DNA from: Xanthomonas codiaei
GTDB taxonomy: Bacteria > Pseudomonadota > Gammaproteobacteria > Xanthomonadales > Xanthomonadaceae
Reading direction: 5' to 3'
Assembly (NCBI RefSeq): GCF_002939785.1
Contig: NZ_MDEC01000009.1
Span: 62,001 to 126,000 of the forward strand
DNA: 64,000 nucleotides
Part shown: one piece after another, positions 19,867 through 27,141 of the stretch
How positions within the stretch are numbered: the first letter of the stretch is position 1
Layout: each line of letters starts with the position of its first letter
Notes under the pieces: model-generated
What the model was told of the DNA's origin: nothing
The model's database searches: none
The model's input: the letters and a program-made list of their open reading frames with translations, nothing else
Translations under genes and position numbers: made by a program

Positions 19867-20397
19867 TCACTCGCGGCAGTCGGCAACATCCTTCTGGCTG
19901 AGATTGGCGTAGGGGCCGAACTCGGGCACGGCGCTGGCCGCCGCATCCTGCGCGCCGCGCAGCTTGTCCAGCTGGTCGCAGATCAGCATGGCCTTCTGTT
20001 TGAAGGTCTCCGCTTCGGCTTCGATCTTGTCGCCGATCTGGTCCGGGTTGCCGCTCAGTACGCCCTTGAGCGCTTCACCGGCGGCATGCGCGCCGAATGC
20101 CGCGCCCTGCGTGCCGATATCGATGCCTTTGGCCGCAACACCCTGGATCTGCGCGTAGTAATTGCGCATCGCCCGATGCTGCACGTCGTTCAAGGTCACC
20201 GGCTTGCCGTCGATGCTGAGTGCACCGTCGGCACTGATGGTCGCCGCCGGCATGCCGCTGCGCTTGAGCGTCACGCTCTGGCCGTTGAAGGTCACCCCGC
20301 CGCTGTCGTTCTGGCCCGACACCACGACCTTGGGCTCGGACTTGCCGCAGCCCACCAGCAACACGCTGGCCATTACCGCAGAAATAAGCAGTTTCAT
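19867..20397 (-). CDS. Lipoprotein, YggN/DUF2884-like
   Basis: Encodes 176 residues. It has a lipoprotein signal ending at LLVGCGKSEPK. The mature region includes GVTFNGQSVTLKRSG and ISADGALSIDGKPVTLNDVQ followed by a long amphipathic helix region (AQIQGVAAKGIDIGTQGAAF and onwards), as in DUF2884 proteins. Function unknown. It starts 24 bp after the stop of the VGSGD-repeat gene and belongs to the operon with the ABC transporter. Two late cysteines (LICDQ, VADCRE) could form a disulfide. Confidence 0.75.
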   Translation of the reverse strand: MKLLISAVMASVLLVGCGKSEPKVVVSGQNDSGGVTFNGQSVTLKRSGMPAATISADGALSIDGKPVTLNDVQHRAMRNYYAQIQGVAAKGIDIGTQGAAFGAHAAGEALKGVLSGNPDQIGDKIEAEAETFKQKAMLICDQLDKLRGAQDAAASAVPEFGPYANLSQKDVADCRE

Positions 20398-20421
20398 GAG
20401 CTATCCCCCCCGATTGAAGAG

Positions 20422-21246
20422 TTATTTGTCTGCCGGCACGCGCACGGCGCCGCCCACATCGCTGGCGCTGATGTCGCCGCTGCCCTTGCGCGCAAGGCTT
20501 ACGTCGCCACTGACCTTGCGCACCTGGATCGAGCCGGACTTGATCGCCTCGATCACGACGCTCCCCTGCACATCCTCGATCTCCACATCGCCCGATCCCA
20601 CGGTGCCGACGCTCACGTTGCCTGCCATGCCACGCAGTTTGACGTCGCCGGAGCCGACCGTGCCGACCTCGGTTGCGCCATGGATCTGCCTGGCCTTCAG
20701 ATCGCCCGAGCCGACTGCCAGTGCACGCAGCGATCCGATGTCCTCCAGTTCGATGTCGCCGGATCCCACCTTTGCGGTGACGCGGCCCTTGCTGCGGCGA
20801 ATGGCCATATCGCCCGAGCCGACGTCGGCGCTGACGGCGGCGGCGCCGGTGATCTCGGCATCGCCGGAACCCACATCGAACTGCACCAGCAGGGTGTTGG
20901 GCACGCTGCCGCGCAGGTCCAGATACGAATAGTTTTCGCCGATGGACATGCGGATCAGTCGGTCTTCGGCCAGGGTCACCACCAGCTTGTCGCCGACCCG
21001 CTTCTGGGTCACGTTCAGATGCTTGAGCAGCTCGGACTTGGCCGCACAGGCGCGCCCGTGCAGGCGTCCGCCGGTGCCGGGCGCTGCATCCAGACGCAGG
21101 TCATTGGAACCGACCTCGAACAACACCGACTTCACTCCCGCCAGTTGCAGCTCCAGGCTGCGCGGCTCGGAGAACTTGCATTGCTCTTCGGCAGCTGCGG
21201 CGCCGGGCAATGCGAACAGGACGGCCAGGGTCAGGGGTAGGCGCAT
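20422..21246 (-). CDS. Exported VGSGD-repeat beta-solenoid protein (GIN/DUF2807-DUF4097-like)
   Basis: Encodes 274 residues with a signal peptide (MRLPLTLAVLFALPGAAAA). From about residue 125 it has a run of units of about 18-20 residues, each built around V-G-S-G-D (for example VQFDVGSGDAEITGAA, VSADVGSGDMAIRRS, VTAKVGSGDIELEDI, VGTVGSGDVKLRG, VGTVGSGDVEIED). Late units degenerate to KSGSIQV and KGSGDIS. Such repeats form a right-handed beta-helix in putative auto-transporter adhesin head (GIN) proteins. It starts 10 bp after the ABC permease stop, so it is in the same operon. It could be a cell-envelope protein made or secreted under YtrA control; function is unknown. Confidence 0.8.
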   Translation of the reverse strand: MRLPLTLAVLFALPGAAAAEEQCKFSEPRSLELQLAGVKSVLFEVGSNDLRLDAAPGTGGRLHGRACAAKSELLKHLNVTQKRVGDKLVVTLAEDRLIRMSIGENYSYLDLRGSVPNTLLVQFDVGSGDAEITGAAAVSADVGSGDMAIRRSKGRVTAKVGSGDIELEDIGSLRALAVGSGDLKARQIHGATEVGTVGSGDVKLRGMAGNVSVGTVGSGDVEIEDVQGSVVIEAIKSGSIQVRKVSGDVSLARKGSGDISASDVGGAVRVPADK

Positions 21247-21256
21247 GCGATGTCCT

Positions 21257-22243
21257 TCAGGCTTCGGAGCGCCGGCGGCGCAGGTAGATGGAGGCGACGA
21301 TCAGGGCCGCACCGATGGCGGCACCGATCCAGATATCGGCGTTGCCGTAGACGCGTGCGCTGTCGGTGTGCTGCAGGGCCCACTGCACCAGGTCGCTGGG
21401 GTTCTGCATGGCGCTGCTGTCCAGGTTGCCGCTGACCGCACGCGGCGACCAGGTGCCAGGCAACACGCTGAGCAGGCCGCGGTAGCACACGATGTACCAG
21501 ATCCAGCCGATCGGCAGCGACACGCCGGGCATCGCCGACAGGATGCTCAGCATCACGCAGGCCAGCAGCGGGAACAGCACCGCCCACAGGAACGGCTTGC
21601 TGTTGGCCCAGGCCGAGCAGAACATCAGCCAGCCCACGGTCGGCAGCGACCACATCAAGCTCATCGGCACGGTCTTGAGCAGCAGCCACAACAGCGAGAA
21701 CGGGTGCGAGTGCGTGGCCATCGCCCACGGGCTGGGCGCACCGGCGATCAGGGCACCGCCGATGGCGATCAGCCACAGCGCCAGGCCTACCACCAGGCCG
21801 ATCGCGATGGCGATCAGCGGCGCCAGCAACAGCGCCCAGGCGGCCTTGGACAGCACCGTCTGCACATCCGAGACCGGCAACGATTTCCAGAACAGCACGC
21901 TGCGGTCGCGGCGGTCGTCGTACAGGCTGCCCAGTGCGTAGAAGAACACCACAAAAGCCAGCACCACCGAGGCGATACCGATTCCGCCCAGCAGCAGGCC
22001 GTCGCCAACCTGGCCAAGGGTACGGGTGTATTCGGCCATATCGTCCAGGTTGACGCTGTTGCCGACCATGTTGCGGCGCGCGGTGATCGCACCGATCACC
22101 GCACCCAGCAGCGCGAAGAACACCGCGATGCCGCCAGTGATCACCTGCGCCCAGACGAAGCCGCCGCGGTGTTCCCAGTATTCGCGTTTGAGCAGCCAGC
22201 CGAAGGCGCGGGCGGGCGATGCGTGGTTGGTCATGGCGTTCAT
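21257..22243 (-). CDS. ABC transporter permease, ABC-2 type (YtrA-operon)
   Basis: Encodes 328 residues with six or more hydrophobic segments: VITGGIAVFFALLGAVIGAI, SVVLAFVVFFYALGSLY, ALLLAPLIAIAIGLVVGLAL and others. It lacks any ATPase motif and fits the ABC-2 permease class paired with YtrB-like ATPases. Its start overlaps the ATPase stop by 4 bp, so the two form one transporter in the inner membrane. The substrate is unknown. YtrA-type transporters are linked to cell-envelope stress or peptide antibiotics in other bacteria. Confidence 0.88.
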   Translation of the reverse strand: MNAMTNHASPARAFGWLLKREYWEHRGGFVWAQVITGGIAVFFALLGAVIGAITARRNMVGNSVNLDDMAEYTRTLGQVGDGLLLGGIGIASVVLAFVVFFYALGSLYDDRRDRSVLFWKSLPVSDVQTVLSKAAWALLLAPLIAIAIGLVVGLALWLIAIGGALIAGAPSPWAMATHSHPFSLLWLLLKTVPMSLMWSLPTVGWLMFCSAWANSKPFLWAVLFPLLACVMLSILSAMPGVSLPIGWIWYIVCYRGLLSVLPGTWSPRAVSGNLDSSAMQNPSDLVQWALQHTDSARVYGNADIWIGAAIGAALIVASIYLRRRRSEA

Positions 22244-23115
22244 GCGTAGGTCCCCTTCATGACGGCAACAAACAGGTCGGCCAGGCCGGGATTGCGGGTT
22301 TCTCCAAAGCCGGCGAGCTGTGCCTTGGGCACCCCATCGAACAGCATCACGGTCTTGCCGAACGGCAGGCTGCGCTCGTCGATCGGCTTGAGCGCGCGTG
22401 CGGCATCCAGGTGCTCGGCGCCGACCAGTACTTCGGTATAGCGTTCGGCCACGTCTTCCATGTCGGCGGTCAGCACGATGCGGCCATCGCGGATGAACAT
22501 CACATCGGTCAGGATGTGTTCGATCTCTTCAACCTGGTGGGTGGTGACGATGATGGTCTTCTGCTCGTCGAAGTAATCCTCCAGCAGGCGCTGGTAGAAC
22601 TGTTTGCGATACAGGATGTCCAGCCCCAGGGTGGGCTCGTCTAGCACCAGGATGCGTGCGTCGATGGCCATCACCAGCGCCAGGTGCAGCTGCACGATCA
22701 TGCCCTTGGACAGCTCGCGCACCCGCGACTTGCGGTTGAGCTGGGTGTTGGCCAGGAAACGCTCGCATTTGGCGCGATCGAAGCGCGGGTGTACGCCGGC
22801 GACGAAGTCGATCGCTTCGCCCACCCGCAGCCAGCGCGGCAGCACCGCCACATCGGCGATGAAGCAGACCTCGTTCATCAGCGCATTGCGCTCGGTGCGC
22901 GGGTCCATGCCCAGTACGCGCAGCTCGCCGTCGAAGTCGGTCAACCCCAGCACGGCCTTGAGCGCGGTGGTCTTGCCGGCGCCGTTGGGGCCGATCAATC
23001 CGACGATGCGGCCGGCGGCGATGGTGAAGCTGGTGTTGTCCAGCGCCAGCCGGTGTTTGTAGGCCTTGCGCAGGCCGCGGGCGTCGACGACATGGTCGGT
23101 GGAGACGGCGGTCAT
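22240..23115 (-). CDS. ABC transporter ATPase (YtrB-like)
   Basis: Encodes 291 residues: Walker A GLIGPNGAGKTTALKAVLGL, signature LSKGMIVQLHLALVMA, Walker B ILVLDEPTLGLD and H-loop VTTHQVEEIEHI. The signature reads LSKGM rather than LSGGQ, common in ABC-2 ATPases. It energises the adjacent permease. The start MTAVSTDHVVDARGLRKAY overlaps the GntR-gene stop by 4 bp. The gene order regulator-ATPase-permease is that of YtrA-regulated transporters. Confidence 0.93.
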   Translation of the reverse strand: MTAVSTDHVVDARGLRKAYKHRLALDNTSFTIAAGRIVGLIGPNGAGKTTALKAVLGLTDFDGELRVLGMDPRTERNALMNEVCFIADVAVLPRWLRVGEAIDFVAGVHPRFDRAKCERFLANTQLNRKSRVRELSKGMIVQLHLALVMAIDARILVLDEPTLGLDILYRKQFYQRLLEDYFDEQKTIIVTTHQVEEIEHILTDVMFIRDGRIVLTADMEDVAERYTEVLVGAEHLDAARALKPIDERSLPFGKTVMLFDGVPKAQLAGFGETRNPGLADLFVAVMKGTYA

Positions 23116-23474
23116 GGTGTTTTCCCCTGTGGCAACAGATCGTCGATGGACAGGCCCAGCCGCTGGATCCGTTCCAGCACCGCCGGCCATTCTTCATTCA
23201 AGAAGCGCTCGCGTTCGCTTCCGAGCAGCTTCTGCGCCGCTTCCGGGGTCATGAACATCCCCAGGCCACGACGCTTTTCCACCAGGTTCTCGTCGGCCAG
23301 TTCCTGGTAGGCGCGCGAGACGGTGATGGGATTGAGTTGATAGTCCGCTGCCACCTGGCGCACCGAGGGCAGGGCGTCGCCTGGCTTGAGGATTCCATCG
23401 AGCATCATGGCAATGACCCGTTCCTTGAGTTGGCGGTAGATGGGAGCGCCGTCGCTCCATTGGATGTCGTTCAT
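23112..23474 (-). CDS. GntR-family regulator, YtrA subfamily
   Basis: Encodes 120 residues: a winged helix-turn-helix at residues about 10-75 (PIYRQLKERVIAMMLDG, ALPSVRQVAADYQLNPITVS, AYQELADENLVEKRRGLGMF) followed by only a short helical tail of about 40 residues. The short C-terminus marks the YtrA subgroup, which usually represses its own ABC operon. It overlaps the ATPase gene by 4 bp and is preceded by GGAG inside the end of a small upstream gene. The effector is unknown. Confidence 0.92.
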   Translation of the reverse strand: MNDIQWSDGAPIYRQLKERVIAMMLDGILKPGDALPSVRQVAADYQLNPITVSRAYQELADENLVEKRRGLGMFMTPEAAQKLLGSERERFLNEEWPAVLERIQRLGLSIDDLLPQGKTP

Positions 23475-23476
23475 GG

Positions 23477-23725
23477 TCAGCTCCGTGGGCGCAGAACCTG
23501 CGCGAAGGAGAAATAGGGCATCGACAGCGAGGTGCGCAGGTGCCGGCCGGGCCGGGTGCGCTCCTCGGGGGGAGGTGTCGGGTTTTCCGTAACCGCCTCC
23601 GACACGCCATAATCGGCGCCGGACTCCGTCACCTGACTGGAAGCGGCTCCCAGCCAACCAAGAACCAACAGGGTGCTGCCGAACAGCAACAGCGGAACTG
23701 GTCGCGTGACACGTGTGCTGTTCAT
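23477..23725 (-). CDS. Small membrane-anchored protein leading the YtrA-type operon
   Basis: Encodes 82 residues. One hydrophobic segment (PLLLFGSTLLVLGWLGAASS) near the N-terminus could be a signal anchor. The middle is Pro/Glu-rich (TENPTPPPEERTRPG) and the tail is basic (SMPYFSFAQVLRPRS). It ends two bases before the GntR start codon, whose ribosome binding site lies inside this gene. This tight packing and the non-random composition support a real gene, but I do not recognise the family. Confidence 0.6.
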   Translation of the reverse strand: MNSTRVTRPVPLLLFGSTLLVLGWLGAASSQVTESGADYGVSEAVTENPTPPPEERTRPGRHLRTSLSMPYFSFAQVLRPRS

Positions 23726-23859
23726 GCTTTCCCCTGCGTTGGATGACTGGTGTTGTATTCAACTATAACACCGACACGCAGGCAGTCAACTGCCTGTCAT
23801 ACCCAACTGATGGCACCCCGCATGCGGCGGGGCGCCCTAACACTCCCGAGGACCTGTCC

Positions 23860-24417
23860 ATGATGTTGAAACGTCTGTTGGCCGTTGTATTTGCTGGCGT
23901 TTTTGCGAGTGCGGCAGTGGCCGCCGGTGCGCCGCTGCTGGATCTTGAGTACCGCCCGTTGGCCGGCAAGACGCCAATCAACCTGAACCGTAGTTACGGC
24001 GGCAAGGTGCTGATGGTGGTCAATACCGCCAGCAAGTGCGGCTACACCCCTCAATACGAAGGCCTGGAAGCGCTCAACCAGCGTTTCGGAAGCCGGGGCT
24101 TTGCGGTGCTAGGCTTCCCATCCAACGATTTCCAGGGACAGGAGCCGGGATCGGAGAAGCAGATCCAGGAATTCTGCACGCTGACCTATGGGGTCAAGTT
24201 CCCGATGTTCGAGAAGGTGCACGTGCTGGGCAAGGACGCGACGCCGCTGTATCAGCGGCTGACCCAGGCCACCGGCGTGGCGCCGGGCTGGAACTTCCAC
24301 AAGTATCTGATTGGTCGCGATGGACGCGTGGTGGCGCAGTTCCCCAGCAAGATCAAGCCGGACGATCCGAGCGTGCTGGCGGCCATCGAACGCGAACTGG
24401 GTACGCCGTCGCGCTGA
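23860..24417 (+). CDS. Glutathione peroxidase, exported
   Basis: Encodes 185 residues. A signal peptide (MMLKRLLAVVFAGVFASAAVA) precedes the thioredoxin-fold peroxidase, so it should act in the periplasm. The catalytic Cys lies in VVNTASKCGYTPQYEGL, the Gln/Trp partners in GFPSNDFQGQEPG and APGWNFHKYLIGRDG. It reduces peroxides using thiols; bacterial Cys-type enzymes often prefer thioredoxin. The length is normal once the signal is allowed for. A second ATG follows at once and would shorten it by one residue. It is followed 90 bp later by the FKBP gene. Confidence 0.93.
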   Translation: MMLKRLLAVVFAGVFASAAVAAGAPLLDLEYRPLAGKTPINLNRSYGGKVLMVVNTASKCGYTPQYEGLEALNQRFGSRGFAVLGFPSNDFQGQEPGSEKQIQEFCTLTYGVKFPMFEKVHVLGKDATPLYQRLTQATGVAPGWNFHKYLIGRDGRVVAQFPSKIKPDDPSVLAAIERELGTPSR

Positions 24418-24507
24418 GCGCCGCTCTCGCAACGCCGCGTGCGCATGCGACAATGCGTATTCAACGCCGTCGGTGGCGTGTCTTTTCACTTTCGGGAACT
24501 GCATCGA

Positions 24508-25479
24508 ATGAAGATGGGAAAGCGCGGCGCAGCGGCGTCGCTACTGATGGTGGCAATGGCGGCTTCGATGCCGGCGATGTCGCAGCAACCGGCCGCAGCG
24601 GCCACCAAGGAGAAGCCAGTTTTGAATGCATCGTCTGAGAAGAGCACGCGCGACGACGTGAGCTACGCCATCGGCATGGATGTGGCGCGTTCGTTCGAGC
24701 CGATTGCCCAGGACATCGATCTGAGCGCAATGCAACGTGCCATCGAGAATGCGTTCAAGGGTGGCAAGCCGCTGCTGTCCGACGAGCAGACCCAGGCCAC
24801 CGACACCGCCCTGCGCACCGCGCTGGCGGCCCGTAACGGCCAGCAGGTGCCGGGCATGGCGCCGGGTTCCGCGCCGGCCGCGCCGTCCAAGGAAAACGTC
24901 GGCCTGATGCTGGGCGACCGTGCGGTCGGCCCGTCGCTGGCCGGCATCAAGGACGAGATCGACCTGTCGATCCTGATGGAGGCGGTGCGTACCGTGTTCG
25001 CCAAGGGCACCACGCGCCTGACCCAGCAGCAAGCGGCCGCCACCATGCAGGCCTTCGCCGCTGCCAAGCAGGGCGCTGCCGGTGCCAAGAACCGCGAAGA
25101 AGGCAATGCCTTCCTGGCCAAGAACAAGACCGAGAAGGGCGTGATCACCACCGCGTCCGGCCTGCAGTACATGGTGTTGCGCCAGGGCAGCGGCGAGCGC
25201 CCGATGCGCACCAACAAGGTTCGTGTGAACTACGAAGGCAAGCTGCTCAACGGCCAGGTGTTCGACAGTTCCTACCAGCGCGGCCAGCCGGCCGAGTTCG
25301 GCCTGGACCAGGTCATTCCCGGCTGGACCGAGGGCGTCGCGCTGATGCCGGTCGGCTCGAAGTACCGCTTCTGGATCCCGTCCAACCTTGCCTACGGCCC
25401 GAACGGCACGCAGGGTGGACCGATCGGACCGGATGCAACCTTGACGTTCGATGTCGAACTGATGGGCATCCTGCCCTGA
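24508..25479 (+). CDS. FKBP-type peptidyl-prolyl cis-trans isomerase, exported (FkpA/Mip-like)
   Basis: Encodes 323 residues. It has a signal peptide, then the N-terminal dimerisation domain (FKBP_N). That domain appears as two related halves: DDVSYAIGMDVARSFEPIAQDI and VGLMLGDRAVGPSLAGIKDEI. A long helix follows, and then the FKBP domain from about residue 215 (TTASGLQYMVLRQGSGERP, VRVNYEGKLLNGQVFDSSY, PSNLAYGPNGTQGGPIGP). It assists folding in the periplasm; Mip-like members aid virulence in plant and animal pathogens. The duplicated half-domain in FKBP_N makes it longer than E. coli FkpA (about 270). A GGGAA ribosome binding site lies nine bases before the chosen ATG. Confidence 0.93.
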   Translation: MKMGKRGAAASLLMVAMAASMPAMSQQPAAAATKEKPVLNASSEKSTRDDVSYAIGMDVARSFEPIAQDIDLSAMQRAIENAFKGGKPLLSDEQTQATDTALRTALAARNGQQVPGMAPGSAPAAPSKENVGLMLGDRAVGPSLAGIKDEIDLSILMEAVRTVFAKGTTRLTQQQAAATMQAFAAAKQGAAGAKNREEGNAFLAKNKTEKGVITTASGLQYMVLRQGSGERPMRTNKVRVNYEGKLLNGQVFDSSYQRGQPAEFGLDQVIPGWTEGVALMPVGSKYRFWIPSNLAYGPNGTQGGPIGPDATLTFDVELMGILP

Positions 25480-25503
25480 CTTTCCGCGGGAGCCATTGCA
25501 TCC

Positions 25504-25936
25504 ATGCGCGTTGCGATCTTCGGCACCGGCTATGTGGGCCTTGCCACCGTTACCTGCCTGGCGGAAGTCGGGCCTCAGGTCGTTGGCGTGGACATCGGCC
25601 ATGCCAAGGGTGAGGGCCTCGATCGCGGCATGGTGCTGGTGAACGAACCCGGCCTGGCGAAGATGGCGAAAGCCGGCCACGCCCGCGGCCGGGTGCGCTT
25701 TGGCCGCGACGTGGTAGCCGCGGGTCGGGAATACCCTCATCGCCGTGGGCAGGCCGCCGCACCGGGACGGCGGCGCGCTGCTGCATCCGCGATGCCGGCG
25801 ATCAGGATCGGTCGCAGGAATGCGGCCGCCACCATCGCCGAGTACCTCGGTACCGACGTCGAGCAACTGCGCAGCGGGCTCGGCATCGCGGCTGCCGGTC
25901 CGGCTCGTGACGCCATTGGACGAGGTCGTTTGCTGT
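25504..25936 (+). pseudogene. ugd: Remnant of UDP-glucose 6-dehydrogenase gene
   Basis: The frame opens with MRVAIFGTGYVGLATVTCLAE, the Rossmann NAD-binding start of UDP-glucose dehydrogenase, and continues in register to about 25730. There the match changes frame: LIAVGRPPHRDGGALL in another frame corresponds to the family's FIAVGTPPDEDGSADL. Further on, AATIAEYLGTDVEQLRSGLG resembles the central dimerisation segment that normally lies some 150 residues later. So the gene has at least one frameshift and a large internal deletion, and the C-terminal domain is gone. A short in-frame product is possible but would not be an active dehydrogenase. The remnant runs into the slyX start. Confidence 0.75.
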
Positions 25937-26173
25937 ATGCATGAGCAACTCCCGCTGCACGACCGCGCGCTGGAAGAGCGGTTGATCGAACTGGAAACGC
26001 GGCTGTCCTTTCAGGAGCATGCGCTCAATGAACTGAGCGAGGCGCTGGCCGATGCACGCCTGACCGGTGCACGCAATGCCGAACTGATCCGCCACCTGCT
26101 CGAGGATCTGGGCAAGGTGCGCTCCACGTTGTTTGCCGACGGCGCCGACGAACCGCCGCCGCCGCACTATTGA
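25937..26173 (+). CDS. slyX: SlyX-family protein
   Basis: Encodes 78 residues: ERLIELETRLSFQEHALNEL then ADARLTGARNAELIRHLLEDL, a long coiled coil with the SlyX pattern, ending in PPPPHY as many SlyX proteins do. Function in the family is unknown. It is predicted to be a small cytoplasmic coiled-coil protein. Start MHEQLPLHD. It begins at the end of the ugd remnant and is followed 18 bp later by the DUF2058 gene. Confidence 0.88.
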   Translation: MHEQLPLHDRALEERLIELETRLSFQEHALNELSEALADARLTGARNAELIRHLLEDLGKVRSTLFADGADEPPPPHY

Positions 26174-26191
26174 TTGCAGATTGCCAGCCCT

Positions 26192-26929
26192 ATGAGCGAT
26201 ACCTTACGTGACCAGTTGCTTGGCCTGGGCTTCAAGGCCGCACCCAAGCCCGAACGCAAACCCGATGCGCGGCCTGCCGCGCGTCCGCATGGCAAGGGTG
26301 GCAAGCCCGCACCAGGCGGCAACACGCCCGGTGGCCACGGCAGGGGACCGCAGCGGCCGCACGCCGCAGCATCGACCGATGCAACTGGCGAACGCAAAGG
26401 CGATGGCAGGCCTGGCCGGCGCCATGATGGCAAGCCTGCAGGGTCGCCACGCCCGCAACATCCCGGTGCAGACCGGCGCGGCCCAAGGCCTGCGCGTACG
26501 CGCGAGGACATCGACCTGGCCAAGGCCTATGCGATCCGTGCGCAGCGCGAGAAGGACGAGCGCATCGAAGCCGAGCGCGTGAAGCAGGAGCAAGCGCGCC
26601 TGCGTCGCGAGGCCAAGGCCAAGCTGGAAGAATTGCTCAAGGACAAGGGCCTGAACCACGCCGATGCGGATATCGCCCGGCATTTCCCGTACGGCGGCAA
26701 GATCAAGCGCATCTACGTCAACGCCGATCAGCTCAAGGCACTCAACGCCGGCGAGCTGGGCGTGCTGCAGCTCAACGGGCGCTACCTGCTGGTCACCGCC
26801 GAGGTCCTCGCTGAAGCCGAAGCGGTGTTCGCTGCCTCGGTCGCATTGAAGGTGGATCCCAATGCGCCTGCGGGCGACGACCCGTATGCCGACCCCAAGT
26901 ACCAGGTGCCCGACGATCTGGTCTGGTAA
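26192..26929 (+). CDS. DUF2058 family protein (YaiL-like)
   Basis: Encodes 245 residues. The N-terminus MSDTLRDQLLGLGFK is diagnostic of the family. Next comes a low-complexity basic region rich in Arg, Pro, Gly and His (about residues 18-105), then a charged helix (KDERIEAERVKQEQARLRR). The conserved C-terminal domain contains HFPYGGKIKRIYVNADQLKA and GRYLLVTAEVLAEAEAVF. YaiL was described as nucleoprotein/polysaccharide-associated, but the role is unsettled. The basic linker suggests nucleic-acid contact (inference). Probably co-transcribed with slyX. Confidence 0.85.
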   Translation: MSDTLRDQLLGLGFKAAPKPERKPDARPAARPHGKGGKPAPGGNTPGGHGRGPQRPHAAASTDATGERKGDGRPGRRHDGKPAGSPRPQHPGADRRGPRPARTREDIDLAKAYAIRAQREKDERIEAERVKQEQARLRREAKAKLEELLKDKGLNHADADIARHFPYGGKIKRIYVNADQLKALNAGELGVLQLNGRYLLVTAEVLAEAEAVFAASVALKVDPNAPAGDDPYADPKYQVPDDLVW

Positions 26930-26954
26930 CGCTTGGGTGCAGGTTGGAGTGTTT

Positions 26955-26976
26955 ATGGGCACCTGCGGGTGCCCAT
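26955..26976 (+). terminator. Hairpin after the DUF2058 gene
   Basis: A 9-bp perfect stem (ATGGGCACC paired with GGTGCCCAT, 4-base loop) followed by GGTTTAA, 25 bases past the stop. The T-run is short, so termination is likely but not certain. The rest of the 210-bp gap to the acyltransferase gene holds nothing else I recognise. Confidence 0.5.
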
Positions 26977-27141
26977 GGTTTAAGCAGGCGGTGACGAGGC
27001 TGCTATTTCCGCATCGCCTTGTCGCACCGCGACTGGCAGACGCGGTGCGACAGGCCCGGTGCCGCTGCGCCGAGTGACGGTATCTGGGCGGACGGCCACG
27101 AGTGTCGACCATTGCCTGGATCACATCAATCAAGGATCAGG

